From Clostridiales bacterium (GTDB taxonomy: Bacteria > Bacillota > Clostridia > Lachnospirales > Lachnospiraceae): 29,597 nucleotides of DNA. The translations under genes and the position numbers were made by a program. The notes under the pieces were generated by a model. It searched no databases, was not told the DNA's origin, and was given only the letters and a program-made list of their open reading frames with translations. The stretch lies in assembly GCA_018365455.1 (NCBI GenBank), contig JAGZJZ010000075.1, positions 1-29,597 on the forward strand. Direction: 5' to 3'. Within the stretch, counting starts at the first letter, position 1, and every line of letters starts with the position of its first letter. This document shows positions 15,751 to 22,608 of the stretch, piece by piece.

Positions 15751-15779
15751 TTGACAAATGGAAGATTTTTGCATAGACT
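15751..15779 (+). promoter_or_regulatory. Promoter of the cysS operon
   Basis: TTGACA at 15751-15756, a 17-bp spacer and TAGACT at 15774-15779, giving a leader of about 100 nt. Confidence 0.6.
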
Positions 15780-15794
15780 AATGGCATTGGGTAT

Positions 15795-15830
15795 TCGTGT
15801 CTCCCAGCGTATTTACGCAGGGAGACACGA
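15795..15830 (+). promoter_or_regulatory. Long hairpin at the 5' end of the cysS leader
   Basis: TCGTGTCTCCC pairs with GGGAGACACGA, and an inner GCGTA/TACGC extends the stem after one A-A mismatch, making 16 bp with a 2-nt loop. No T run follows, so it is not a terminator. It starts about ten bases after the predicted transcription start, where it could protect the mRNA 5' end. No T-box sequence is seen in this leader. Confidence 0.6.
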
Positions 15831-15887
15831 GTGATAAATCCTATGACGGAACAGCCATCAGATTTTATAGAACGGAGAGAATAGAAT

Positions 15888-17294
15888 ATGAAAGTATACA
15901 ATACTTTAACAAAGAAAAAAGAAGAATTTGTGCCATTGGTACCGGGGAAGGTAAGTATGTATGTTTGCGGACCAACGGTATATAATTTTATTCATATTGG
16001 CAATGCAAGGCCGATGATTGTATTTGATACGGTCAGACGTTACATGGAACATAAGGGCTATGACGTAAACTATGTGTCCAACTTTACGGATGTAGATGAT
16101 AAAATAATTGCCAAAGCCATTGAAGAAGGAGTGTCCGCCCAGGAAATATCAGAACGATATATCGCAGAATGTAAAAAAGATATGGCTTCTATGAATGTAT
16201 TGCCAGCGACGACCCATCCCCTGGCTACAGAGGAAATCGGCGGAATGGTGGAGATGATCGGCACGCTGATCGAAAAAGGGTTTGCTTATGATGTGAATGG
16301 CACCGTTTATTTCCGAACCAGAAAGTTTGATGAATATGGAAAGCTTTCTCATAAGAACCTGGATGATTTACGTGCGGGAAACCGTTCCCTTTTAGTATCC
16401 GGAGAAAACCAGAAGGAAGATCCGCTGGATTTTGTACTCTGGAAACCCAAAAAAGAAGGAGAGCCGGCATGGGAGTCTCCATGGAGTGCCGGACGTCCGG
16501 GATGGCATATTGAGTGTTCGGTTATGTCTAAAAAATATCTGGGTGAAGAAATTGATATACACGCAGGGGGAGAGGATCTGGTATTCCCTCATCATGAGAA
16601 TGAAATTGCACAGAGCGAATGCTGCAATGGAAAAGATTTTGCAAAATACTGGCTGCACAATGCCTTTTTAAATATTGATAACCGCAAAATGTCCAAGTCA
16701 CTTGGAAACTTCTTTACCGTTCGTGAAATAGGGGAAAAATATGATCTGCAGGTACTGCGTTTCTTTATGCTCAGTGCCCACTACAGAAGTCCGCTGAACT
16801 TCAGCGCAGACCTCATGGAAGCTTCCAAAACAAGCCTGGAGCGTATTATTACTGCTGTGGAGAACCTGAAATTCCTCCTTGGCAATGCCGCAGAGCAGGA
16901 ACTGTCCCAGGAAGAAAAAGAGAGTCTGAAGCAGGCGGATGCATTTGCAGCCAAGTTTGATGAAGCTATGGATGATGATTTCAATACAGCCGATGCAATT
17001 TCAGCAATTTTTGAATTTGTTAAATATGTAAATACCAATGTTTCTGCTGAAAATTCGAAAGCATTTATTCAGGCTGTTTTAGATAAAATGATCAGCTTAT
17101 GCGATGTGCTTGGAATCATCGTAGATAAAAAAGAAGAGATTCTGGCAGAGGACATTGAAAAGATGATCGAAGACCGTCAGGCAGCAAGAAAGGCTAAAGA
17201 TTTCAAAAAAGCAGATGAAATCCGTGATGCGCTGCTGGCAAAGGGCATTGTACTGGAAGATACCAGAGAGGGTGTAAAATGGAAAAAGGCGTAG
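15888..17294 (+). CDS. cysS: Cysteine--tRNA ligase
   Basis: A 468-residue class I aminoacyl-tRNA synthetase that charges tRNA-Cys. Signatures are Cys27 in VCGPTVYNFIHIGNARP with HIGN at 36-39, the zinc-site blocks GWHIECSVMS and GGEDLVFPHHENE, and KMSKS at 267-271. The length is normal. GGAGAG precedes the ATG at a suitable distance. It heads the cysS-mrnC-rlmB-sigH cluster, with a 16-bp overlap into mrnC. Bacillota often regulate cysS by T-box. Here the leader has only the long hairpin. Confidence 0.97.
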   Translation: MKVYNTLTKKKEEFVPLVPGKVSMYVCGPTVYNFIHIGNARPMIVFDTVRRYMEHKGYDVNYVSNFTDVDDKIIAKAIEEGVSAQEISERYIAECKKDMASMNVLPATTHPLATEEIGGMVEMIGTLIEKGFAYDVNGTVYFRTRKFDEYGKLSHKNLDDLRAGNRSLLVSGENQKEDPLDFVLWKPKKEGEPAWESPWSAGRPGWHIECSVMSKKYLGEEIDIHAGGEDLVFPHHENEIAQSECCNGKDFAKYWLHNAFLNIDNRKMSKSLGNFFTVREIGEKYDLQVLRFFMLSAHYRSPLNFSADLMEASKTSLERIITAVENLKFLLGNAAEQELSQEEKESLKQADAFAAKFDEAMDDDFNTADAISAIFEFVKYVNTNVSAENSKAFIQAVLDKMISLCDVLGIIVDKKEEILAEDIEKMIEDRQAARKAKDFKKADEIRDALLAKGIVLEDTREGVKWKKA

Positions 17295-17881
17295 ATTCAT
17301 TTTCCAATTATTTAAAGGAGCAGTTTAGCCTTGATGATCTGGATATGAAGACGTATTCGCCGTTGACCCTGGCATATATCGGAGACAGCATTTATGACCT
17401 GATAATCCGCACCCTGGTAGTATGCCAGGGAAATTGTCCTGCAAATAAGCTTCATAAGCGCACCAGTGCACTTGTGAAGGCTTCTGCCCAGGCGGAGATG
17501 ATTGAAAAGATTATGCCTCTTCTTACGGAGGAGGAAAAGCAGATCTACAAAAGGGGAAGGAATGCCAAATCCTATACAATGGCGAAGAATGCCTCCATGC
17601 TGGATTACAGAAAAGCAACGGGGTTTGAAGCGCTGATGGGTTATCTGTATCTGGAAAACCAGATGCATCGCATGATAGACCTAATAAAGGAAGGGATTCG
17701 GAACCTGGAAAATGTGGATAGTAACGTTAAAAATAAAATAAATGTGGATAAGGTGTCAGCCAATATGGCGAATGACACCAGTGCAGTATCTGCAATTGCA
17801 GAAAATGCCCCGGCAGCTCATGCTGCTGATGAAAATGCCAAGGCAGTGGAAGCCGCAAAGGAGAATACCAATGAGATATGA
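17279..17881 (+). CDS. mrnC: Mini-ribonuclease III (23S rRNA maturation)
   Basis: A 200-residue Mini-III RNase, an RNase III catalytic domain without the dsRNA-binding domain, which trims 23S rRNA precursor ends. Catalytic-type residues are Asp36 in AYIGDSIYD and Glu117 in GFEALMGYLYL. The domain ends near residue 145. The remaining 55 residues (DSNVKNKINVDKV and onward) are low-complexity, Ala/Asn/Glu-rich and absent from usual Mini-III proteins of about 140 residues. The gene overlaps cysS by 16 bp and rlmB by 11 bp, indicating translational coupling. Confidence 0.93.
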   Translation: MEKGVDSFSNYLKEQFSLDDLDMKTYSPLTLAYIGDSIYDLIIRTLVVCQGNCPANKLHKRTSALVKASAQAEMIEKIMPLLTEEEKQIYKRGRNAKSYTMAKNASMLDYRKATGFEALMGYLYLENQMHRMIDLIKEGIRNLENVDSNVKNKINVDKVSANMANDTSAVSAIAENAPAAHAADENAKAVEAAKENTNEI

Positions 17882-18608
17882 GGAATTGACAATTGAAGGC
17901 AGAAATGCCGTAATAGAGGCATTTCGTGCCGGAAAGCCCATTGATAAGCTGTTTGTTCTGGATGGCTGCCAGGATGGCCCGGTACGCAGTATTATCAGGG
18001 AAGCAAAAAAGCACGATACTATTATTAACTATGTGGAAAAAGAAAGACTGGACCAGATTTCGGAAACCGGAAAGCATCAGGGGGTGATTGCCTATGCAGC
18101 AGCCTATGAATATGCCGAAGTGGAAGATATACTGAAGATAGCAGAAGAAAAGGGCGAACCGCCATTTATTATACTGCTGGATAATATTGAAGATCCCCAC
18201 AATTTGGGAGCTATTATCCGTACAGCAAATCTGGCTGGTGCCCACGGTGTCATTATACCAAAGCGCCGTGCAGTAGGGCTGACGGCAACTGTTGCAAAAA
18301 CATCTGCAGGAGCGCTGAACTATACTCCGGTTGCCAAGGTTACGAATCTAACCAAAACAATTGAAGAGTTAAAGGAAAAAGGACTTTGGTTTGTCTGTGC
18401 CGATATGAGCGGAGAAGTGATGTATAAGCTGGACTTAAAAGGTGCCATCGGACTGGTGATCGGAAGTGAAGGAGAAGGTGTCAGCCGCCTTGTGAAGGAA
18501 AAATGTGACTTTACCGCGTCTATTCCTATGAAAGGGGATATTGACTCTCTGAATGCTTCTGTAGCTGCCGGTGTACTGGCTTATGAGATCGTAAGGCAGA
18601 GAATGTAA
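17871..18608 (+). CDS. rlmB: 23S rRNA (guanosine-2'-O-)-methyltransferase RlmB-like
   Basis: A 245-residue SpoU/TrmH-family knotted methyltransferase. It has an N-terminal substrate-binding part (about 1-75) and the three family motifs: DPHNLGAIIRTA (108-119, catalytic Asn111 and Arg117), VIGSEGEGV (196-204) and IPMKGDIDSLNAS (218-230). It is expected to 2'-O-methylate G2251 of 23S rRNA in the P loop, fitting its place beside mrnC. The start is ATG 17871, eight bases after AAGGAG. The longer frame reaching back to 17742 is just the mrnC tail read in another frame. Confidence 0.94.
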   Translation: MRYEELTIEGRNAVIEAFRAGKPIDKLFVLDGCQDGPVRSIIREAKKHDTIINYVEKERLDQISETGKHQGVIAYAAAYEYAEVEDILKIAEEKGEPPFIILLDNIEDPHNLGAIIRTANLAGAHGVIIPKRRAVGLTATVAKTSAGALNYTPVAKVTNLTKTIEELKEKGLWFVCADMSGEVMYKLDLKGAIGLVIGSEGEGVSRLVKEKCDFTASIPMKGDIDSLNASVAAGVLAYEIVRQRM

Positions 18609-18632
18609 ATATATAACAGGTGGAGGCAGGAA

Positions 18633-19226
18633 ATGGTGTCCTACGACGGATATACCGACGAAGAATTAATTGCAAAGCTTAAGGGTGGAAATCCGGAGAT
18701 TACGGACTACATCATGGAAAAGTATAAATATCTGGTGCGTAAAGAAGCAAGGGCACTGTACTTAATCGGCGGAGACAAGGACGATCTGATCCAGGAGGGG
18801 ATGATTGGCCTGTTCAAAGCCGTCAGGGATTACAGGGAGGACAGGGATGCCTCCTTTTATCACTTTGCAAAGCTTTGCATCGGAAGGCAGCTCTATCATG
18901 CAATTGAAGCTTCCAACAGAAAAAAACATACCCCGTTAAATTCCTATGTTTCGCTGTATTCCGGAACTTTGGAAGCGGGAGAGGAATCCCTGCCCCTGGA
19001 AGAAATCCTGTTTACCCAGGAAAGTAATCCGGAAGAACTGCTGATTCATGAAGAAAATAAAAAGCAGATTGAGGAAAAGCTGGAAGCATCCTTAAGCGCA
19101 TTCGAAAAGAAAGTACTGGACTGCTATTTACAGGGGAAGGACTACGTGGAGATCGGGGAATTTCTGGGAAAACCGCCCAAGTCTATTGACAATGCACTGC
19201 AGCGAATTCGTAAAAAAATACGTTGA
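18633..19226 (+). CDS. sigH: RNA polymerase sigma-H family factor
   Basis: A 197-residue sigma-70-family factor matching SigH (Spo0H). Region 2 includes YKYLVRKEARALYLIGGDKD followed by DLIQEGMIGLFKAVRDYRED, and region 4 holds the helix-turn-helix DYVEIGEFLGKPPKSIDNAL. In Bacillus SigH drives early sporulation and competence genes, and it sits at the end of the same cluster (cysS-mrnC-rlmB-yacP-sigH). Here yacP is absent. The start is ATG 18633, eight bases after GGAGG. The stop codon lies inside the -35 of the next promoter. Confidence 0.92.
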   Translation: MVSYDGYTDEELIAKLKGGNPEITDYIMEKYKYLVRKEARALYLIGGDKDDLIQEGMIGLFKAVRDYREDRDASFYHFAKLCIGRQLYHAIEASNRKKHTPLNSYVSLYSGTLEAGEESLPLEEILFTQESNPEELLIHEENKKQIEEKLEASLSAFEKKVLDCYLQGKDYVEIGEFLGKPPKSIDNALQRIRKKIR

Positions 19227-19251
19227 CAAGCCGCTTCTATGCTGTTATAGT
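19223..19251 (+). promoter_or_regulatory. Promoter of the queuosine-salvage operon
   Basis: TTGACA at 19223-19228, a 17-bp spacer and TATAGT at 19246-19251. The sigH stop TGA (19224-19226) is within the -35 hexamer. Transcription should begin about ten bases before the aptamer-like leader. Confidence 0.8.
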
Positions 19252-19269
19252 GTAATACGCAATTAAATA

Positions 19270-19308
19270 AGACAGTTCGTGACCATCCTGTCTATAAATA
19301 AAACTAGG
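19270..19308 (+). promoter_or_regulatory. Probable preQ1-I riboswitch aptamer
   Basis: Stem P1 AGACAG (19270-19275)/CTGTCT (19288-19293) closes the loop TTCGTGACCATC, then an A-rich tail ends in AAAACTAGG. This is the compact H-type pseudoknot layout of preQ1-I: P1, a UUCG-ACC type loop and an A-rich tail ending ACUA/ACAAGG. The tail resembles those of the B. subtilis and T. tengcongensis examples as I recall them. The genes downstream are for queuosine precursor salvage, which strongly supports the call. The P2 pairing could not be verified by hand. Confidence 0.65.
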
Positions 19309-19317
19309 GAAAATGAA

Positions 19318-19391
19318 ATTCGGAAAAACCGCATTAGAGTGCGTGTTTTACCGGTATTTTTGATGGCGCTTAATGATAAGCGTCTTTTTTT
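19318..19391 (+). terminator. Expression platform: two tandem terminator-like hairpins
   Basis: The first hairpin, CGG..AAAAC..GCA / TGC..GTTTT..CCG (19321-19353), is followed by TATTTTT. The second is GGCGCTTA-atga-TAAGCGTC (19365-19384) with seven T. Together they fit a riboswitch that stops transcription before the radical SAM gene when ligand is bound. Confidence 0.75.
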
Positions 19392-19485
19392 ATTTTTCCT
19401 TAAATTATCACTTACAAGCGTGTAACGAAACGCTCTGGAACGGCTGATACCGGATGCACCGGATTGCCGGACGGAAAGGAAAAAA

Positions 19486-20199
19486 ATGACTGAATTAAAT
19501 CGCTATTCTATAATTGCTCAAAAAAATCCCCGTGAGATTATCCTGCTTCGGGGGGACGGCTGCAAGTGGAGAAGGTGCCGCTTCTGCGATTATCATCTGG
19601 ATTATTCCAGAAATGAAGAGGAAAATTTCAAGCTCAACAGGGCAGAAATTGAAAAAGTAACCGGGATTTATCAAACACTGGAGGTAATCAATTCCGGGAG
19701 CTTTACAGATCTGGATGACAAGACAATGCATGCCGTTTTAAACAAATGTCTGGAAAAAAAGATAGTACAGCTTCATTTTGAATGCCACTGGATGCACCGG
19801 GATAAAATTAAGGACATTAAGAAGTTTTTTGGGGAACAGGGTATTACGGTTAAGATCAAAATCGGGGTGGAAACATTTGACGCCCTGTTTCGGGAAAGCT
19901 ATCTGAATAAGGGCATAACGGCTGATACACCAGAGGAGATAGCAGAATACTACGATGAATGCTGCCTCTTATTTGGCATTCCCGGACAGAATACAGCATC
20001 TATGGAACAGGATATTCTAACTGGTTTAAAATATTTTGAACGTGTCTGCGTCAACATTATGAATGAGAACAGTAAACCAATTAAACCAGCCCCTGCTGTC
20101 ATAAGGGAATTTGTAACGCAACTGATGCCGGAGTATCTGGATAATCCCCGGGTAGATATATTAATTGAAAATACAGATTTTGGAGTAGGAGATAAATAA
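19486..20199 (+). CDS. Radical SAM protein, QueL-like queuine lyase candidate
   Basis: A 237-residue radical SAM protein. The cluster cysteines are Cys26, Cys31 and Cys34 in GDGCKWRRCRFC, a CxxxxCxxC spacing instead of the usual CxxxCxxC. Other features are NSGSFTDLDD, a KIKIGVETFD segment and CCLLFGIPGQN. It is followed three bases later by a VUT/YhhQ queuosine-precursor transporter and preceded by a preQ1-type leader. This matches the salvage locus described in Clostridioides difficile, where the radical SAM enzyme QueL splits queuine to give preQ1 for tRNA modification. The assignment rests on context more than on motifs. Ribosome site AAAGGA precedes ATG 19486. Confidence 0.75.
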   Translation: MTELNRYSIIAQKNPREIILLRGDGCKWRRCRFCDYHLDYSRNEEENFKLNRAEIEKVTGIYQTLEVINSGSFTDLDDKTMHAVLNKCLEKKIVQLHFECHWMHRDKIKDIKKFFGEQGITVKIKIGVETFDALFRESYLNKGITADTPEEIAEYYDECCLLFGIPGQNTASMEQDILTGLKYFERVCVNIMNENSKPIKPAPAVIREFVTQLMPEYLDNPRVDILIENTDFGVGDK

Positions 20200-20202
20200 C
20201 AG

Positions 20203-20931
20203 ATGAGAAATGAGATTCTATTAGTCCTGAGTGTAGTGATTATTTATGGAAGCGTTCTGCTGTGGTATAAACTGCTGGGATGCAAAGGGTTGATGGCATT
20301 CACGGTATTGGCAACTATTTCTGCAAATATTGAGGTTTTAATTCTGGTGGATGCTTTTGGAATGGAGCAGACCCTTGGTAATATCTTATTTGCTTCAACA
20401 TTCCTGGTAACGGATATCTTAAGTGAGGTGTCGGGCAAAAAGGCGGCAAATCAGGCGGTAAACATCGGAATCCTCACATCCCTTACCTTTATCCTGATCT
20501 CCCAGTCCTGGCTGCTGTATCAGCCAGGTGCAAATGACTGGGCACATGGAAGCATCGTCAGTATCTTTTCCAATACCCCCAGGATGATGCTGGCGAGTCT
20601 CGTCGTCTACGCCGTTTCCCAGAAGTTTGACGTCTGGCTGTACCATAAGTGGTGGGAGATGACAAAAAGGCTCTGTGGGGACGGCAGACGCTATCTGTGG
20701 CTTCGTAATAACGGATCAACGTTACTTTCCCAGCTTTTAAATACGGTTCTGTTCACAATGGGAGCATTTTTTGGAACCTATGATAGCGGAACACTTATCA
20801 GCATTATGTGGGCAAGCTATGTGATCTTTATATTCACAAGCCTTGCGGATACACCTGCTGTATATCTGGCGAGAATCATAAAGCCGCTGGGAGAAGACAG
20901 AGACAAACCGGAAAAGGCTGCAGTTATGTAG
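20203..20931 (+). CDS. Queuosine precursor transporter (VUT/YhhQ/QPTR family)
   Basis: A 242-residue membrane protein with about six hydrophobic helices (near 4-22, 30-50, 56-72, 86-106, 120-138 and 190-222). Family blocks include STFLVTDILSEVSGKKAA and NNGSTLLSQLLNTVLF. YhhQ proteins import queuosine precursors (preQ0, preQ1, queuine). The start follows the QueL-like stop by three bases, so the two are co-transcribed and probably share the upstream riboswitch. No de novo queuosine genes (queCDEF) or tgt are in the window. Confidence 0.88.
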   Translation: MRNEILLVLSVVIIYGSVLLWYKLLGCKGLMAFTVLATISANIEVLILVDAFGMEQTLGNILFASTFLVTDILSEVSGKKAANQAVNIGILTSLTFILISQSWLLYQPGANDWAHGSIVSIFSNTPRMMLASLVVYAVSQKFDVWLYHKWWEMTKRLCGDGRRYLWLRNNGSTLLSQLLNTVLFTMGAFFGTYDSGTLISIMWASYVIFIFTSLADTPAVYLARIIKPLGEDRDKPEKAAVM

Positions 20932-20989
20932 AACCTAATTTTATAGGAAATCATTTATAGAAACCACTCAGAAATGGTATCGATGTATT

Positions 20990-21049
20990 TTCACAAATTC
21001 TTCAACAGGCTGTCACATATTTTTCACAACTATCTTTTATAGTTATACT
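20990..21049 (+). promoter_or_regulatory. PHO-box-like array and promoter of RNA copy A
   Basis: Four hexamers exactly 11 bp apart: TTCACA (20990), TTCAAC (21001), GTCACA (21012) and TTCACA (21023). Nine bases later comes TATAGT (21038-21043), running into TATACT (21044-21049). Direct TTNACA hexamers at 11-bp steps are how PhoP/PhoB-type regulators bind, with the last repeat taking the place of a -35. No sigma-A -35 is present. Confidence 0.6.
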
Positions 21050-21054
21050 TGTAA

Positions 21055-21144
21055 AAGCCGATAAGACTTTTTCATATAAATCTTTTTCATAACTCGCCAG
21101 TATCCGCCAAGATACTGGCTCTCCCTCTGTATAGAGGCTTTTTT
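21055..21144 (+). ncRNA. Small RNA copy A
   Basis: A predicted RNA of about 90 nt. The 5' part is unpaired and holds CTTTTTCAT twice (21067 and 21082 region). Then comes the hairpin GCCAGTATC-cgccaa-GATACTGGC (21096-21119), a CTCTCCCTCT stretch, and a terminator CCTCT-gtat-AGAGG with six T (21139-21144). The region is about 80% identical by eye to copy D over roughly 95 bases including the promoter. There is no start codon with a ribosome site. Confidence 0.65.
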
Positions 21145-21150
21145 ATTCCC

Positions 21151-21227
21151 GCGGGCAACGAGCCAAACGGACACGCTGGCGCGTCCATTTGGCGACTGCC
21201 GCGAGGGTCAAAAACCCTGTTGCCCGC
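21151..21227. repeat. REP-like GC-rich palindromic element
   Basis: The outer stem GCGGGCAAC (21151-21159) / GTTGCCCGC (21219-21227) encloses two hairpins. One is a near-perfect palindrome from CCAAACGGAC (21163) to GTCCATTTGG (ending 21192) with two A-C mismatches. The other is AGGGT-caaaa-ACCCT (21204-21218). Its GC content is far above its AT-rich surroundings. This is the look of a dispersed intergenic REP/BIME-type repeat. Confidence 0.55.
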
Positions 21228-21289
21228 AGCGGGGTTTTTGACTGACATGCCAGAGACAGTTATCAGGGAAAAGCTTTTCTTTTTAAAAC

Positions 21290-21327
21290 CTTTATAAAAT
21301 CTTAAACAACTTTATAAAGCTTTAAGC
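21290..21327. repeat. 20-bp-period direct repeat upstream of RNA copy B
   Basis: CTTTATAAAATCTTAAAC (21290-21307) and CTTTATAAAGCTTTAAGC (21310-21327) are near-identical direct repeats. Together they give TTAWAA-like hexamers every 10 bp. They stand where copies A, C and D have their TTCACA arrays and may be a diverged regulator site. Confidence 0.45.
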
Positions 21328-21340
21328 GCGATGCCATAAC

Positions 21341-21369
21341 TTATTCACAATTGATTGGTATAGTATAAT
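21341..21369 (+). promoter_or_regulatory. Promoter of RNA copy B
   Basis: TTCACA (21344-21349), nine bases, then TATAGTATAAT (21359-21369): the same block and spacing as in copies A, C and D. The overlapping TTATTCACA (21341-21349) also fits the DnaA-box consensus TTATNCACA, probably by chance. Confidence 0.5.
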
Positions 21370-21375
21370 CATACA

Positions 21376-21444
21376 AAGCAAACAAGCTTTTTTACATAAA
21401 CTTTTCTCTCCCTCCTGGACTGGCGATGGCCAGTCCTTCTTTTT
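21376..21444 (+). ncRNA. Small RNA copy B
   Basis: A predicted RNA of about 70 nt, the most diverged copy. It has an AAAGCAAACAAGC start similar to copy C, CTTTTCTCTCCCTCC (an anti-Shine-Dalgarno CCCTCC) and a terminator hairpin GGACTGGC-gatg-GCCAGTCC (21417-21436) followed by TTCTTTTT. Copy B has one hairpin where A and C have two. Confidence 0.55.
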
Positions 21445-21475
21445 GCTGTTTTATCCGTGAAGGGGGAGAAAAATA

Positions 21476-21534
21476 TTCACAAAGTCTTCAAGTACTATAC
21501 ACAGATTTTTCACAGTGAACCGCTATAGTATTAA
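21476..21534 (+). promoter_or_regulatory. PHO-box-like array and promoter of RNA copy C
   Basis: TTCACA (21476), TTCAAG (21487), TACACA (21498) and TTCACA (21509), exactly 11 bp apart, then nine bases and TATAGT (21524-21529) running into TATTAA. The phasing and spacing are identical to copies A and D. Confidence 0.6.
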
Positions 21535-21540
21535 GTGTAC

Positions 21541-21627
21541 AAAGCAAATAAGCATTGTTAATAATCTTTTTCATAACCTGCCAGTATCTTAAGATACTGG
21601 CACTCCCTCTGTAAAGGGGGTTATTTT
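21541..21627 (+). ncRNA. Small RNA copy C
   Basis: A predicted RNA of about 85 nt: AAAGCAAATAAGC start, CTTTTTCAT (21566-21574), a perfect 24-bp palindrome (21579-21602; TGCCAGTATC arms around TTAA) and a terminator ACTCCCT-ctgtaa-AGGGGGT running into TATTTTTT. Its 3' end overlaps the last codons of the convergent lysozyme-like gene. Confidence 0.62.
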
Positions 21628-22325
21628 TTATAATACCGTAAAACATGCGGTACATATTCCGGGTCACCGTAAGTAGTCCAGCCAAGCTGGGCTTTCATTT
21701 TGTCTGAGTATTCCTGTGCATTCTCCGGAGAGTATCCTCCATAATTTTCAGCTGCCCATGTGGCATATGCATTTCCAAAATTATATTCCTGAAGAGCCAG
21801 TTTTAATTTATCCATATCGTTTACTGAAGTACACTGGGCTTCCTCCAGGCAATAGGCAAAAGTTTCTACTCCCACTTGAATGGAATAGTCTACATCTGTA
21901 ATACTGCCAGGTTCGTTTGAATACTGGGTGTTAAAAGGGCTTTCGGAACATTGCATAACATCGGTTCCTTTTCCTGCACTTTCCTGCTGCATCATGGCAA
22001 GTATTACATCGGAATATTCGGATATGTTGTATTCTTTACAATATTTTTTAACCTGGTCTTCATATTGAAGAACACTTTTGGTCAATCCACCGGGGTTAGA
22101 GATCCCTGAAAATACCAGGTAACAGATAAATCCGCCGGCTGCCAAAATACAAAATCCAATCAGAAACCAGATACGGCGCACCTGGCGTTTTCTTCTTAGA
22201 AGCTGTTCCTTTTGGCTCAGACGCTTTTTAGCGGAGCTTCGGCCATTTACAGACAGTGAAGCAGATATTTTCTTCCGGGGTCTCCGGGATGATGTTTTTT
22301 TGGTCGTTCTTTGATAAGCTGCCAT
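21621..22325 (-). CDS. Membrane-anchored lysozyme-like protein
   Basis: A 234-residue protein. It has a basic N-terminal cytoplasmic part (1-50, many Lys/Arg/Ser), one transmembrane helix (52-72, WFLIGFCILAAGGFICYLVF) and an outside domain of the lysozyme-like (CwlT N-terminal) muramidase family. The likely catalytic acid is Glu115 in AMMQQESAGKGTDVMQCSES; the rest follows the family (GVETFAYCL, LALQEYNFGNAYATWA). No NlpC/P60 peptidase domain is attached, unlike CwlT. It probably cleaves or remodels peptidoglycan at the cell surface. The start is ATG 22325, preceded by GAGAGGATT. The longer frame to 22403 crosses a large inverted repeat and is not used. It converges on RNA copy C. Confidence 0.85.
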   Translation of the reverse strand: MAAYQRTTKKTSSRRPRKKISASLSVNGRSSAKKRLSQKEQLLRRKRQVRRIWFLIGFCILAAGGFICYLVFSGISNPGGLTKSVLQYEDQVKKYCKEYNISEYSDVILAMMQQESAGKGTDVMQCSESPFNTQYSNEPGSITDVDYSIQVGVETFAYCLEEAQCTSVNDMDKLKLALQEYNFGNAYATWAAENYGGYSPENAQEYSDKMKAQLGWTTYGDPEYVPHVLRYYKK

Positions 22326-22371
22326 AATCCTCTCTTCTGTATAAACATTCTGAGTAAACGGGTTGCCAGTA

Positions 22372-22431
22372 GTCCATCCTGCCTTAAAACAGATTAAAGG
22401 CACTGTCAGTCTGATTTAAGGCAAGATGGAC
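22372..22431. repeat. 60-bp imperfect inverted repeat upstream of the lysozyme gene
   Basis: GTCCATC, TGCCTTAAA and CAGA on the left pair with TCTG, TTTAAGGCA and GATGGAC on the right. That gives 20 bp in three blocks separated by single mismatches, with a 16-nt loop. There is no T run on either side, so it is not a plain terminator. It could be a small mobile palindrome or an mRNA leader structure. Confidence 0.65.
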
Positions 22432-22437
22432 AATTAA

Positions 22438-22464
22438 TGCCGATCGGCACTACGTGCAACGGCA
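22438..22464. repeat. Short nested hairpin
   Basis: TGCCG-atcg-GCAC-tac-GTGC-aa-CGGCA, located between the tRNA-Thr terminator and the larger inverted repeat. Function unknown. Confidence 0.4.
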
Positions 22465-22470
22465 TATACG

Positions 22471-22498
22471 AAAAAAGCCCCGGATATAATCCAGGGCT
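22471..22498 (-). terminator. Terminator of tRNA-Thr
   Basis: Read on the minus strand, AGCCC and GGA pair with TCC and GGGCT around a T-G mismatch, followed by six T. Confidence 0.85.
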
Positions 22499-22505
22499 CC
22501 TAAAG

Positions 22506-22578
22506 AGCTGATGACGGGAATCGGACCCGTGACCTCCTCACTACCAATGAGGTGCGCTACCGACTGTGCCACATCAGC
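22506..22578 (-). tRNA. tRNA-Thr (anticodon GGT)
   Basis: A 73-nt cloverleaf on the minus strand. Acceptor GCTGATG/CATCAGC with discriminator T, D-arm GCACAGTCGGTAGCGC, anticodon stem CCTCA/TGAGG with loop TTGGTAG (GGT), and T-arm with GGGTCCGATTCCC. CCA is not encoded. Confidence 0.95.
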
Positions 22579-22608
22579 CTGCGATATTAATAACCGCTAC
22601 AGTTAAGA

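Noticed and set aside
15780..15887. T-box riboswitch upstream of cysS
   Set aside because: No T-box GGTGGNACC-type sequence, specifier loop or terminator; only a long hairpin is present.
17742..17870. N-terminal extension of rlmB by 43 residues
   Set aside because: It is the mrnC tail read in another frame; ATG 17871 has an ideal AAGGAG ribosome site.
21341..21349. DnaA box TTATTCACA as part of an origin
   Set aside because: A single box in this cluster, explained better by the conserved TTCACA promoter block; no dnaA/dnaN genes or box cluster.
20990..21627. CRISPR array
   Set aside because: The repeats are long, imperfect, few and carry promoters and terminators; there are no short identical repeats with uniform spacers.
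22326..22403. N-terminal extension of the lysozyme-like protein
   Set aside because: It crosses half of the 60-bp inverted repeat; the internal ATG 22325 has a good ribosome site and a basic start typical before a membrane helix.
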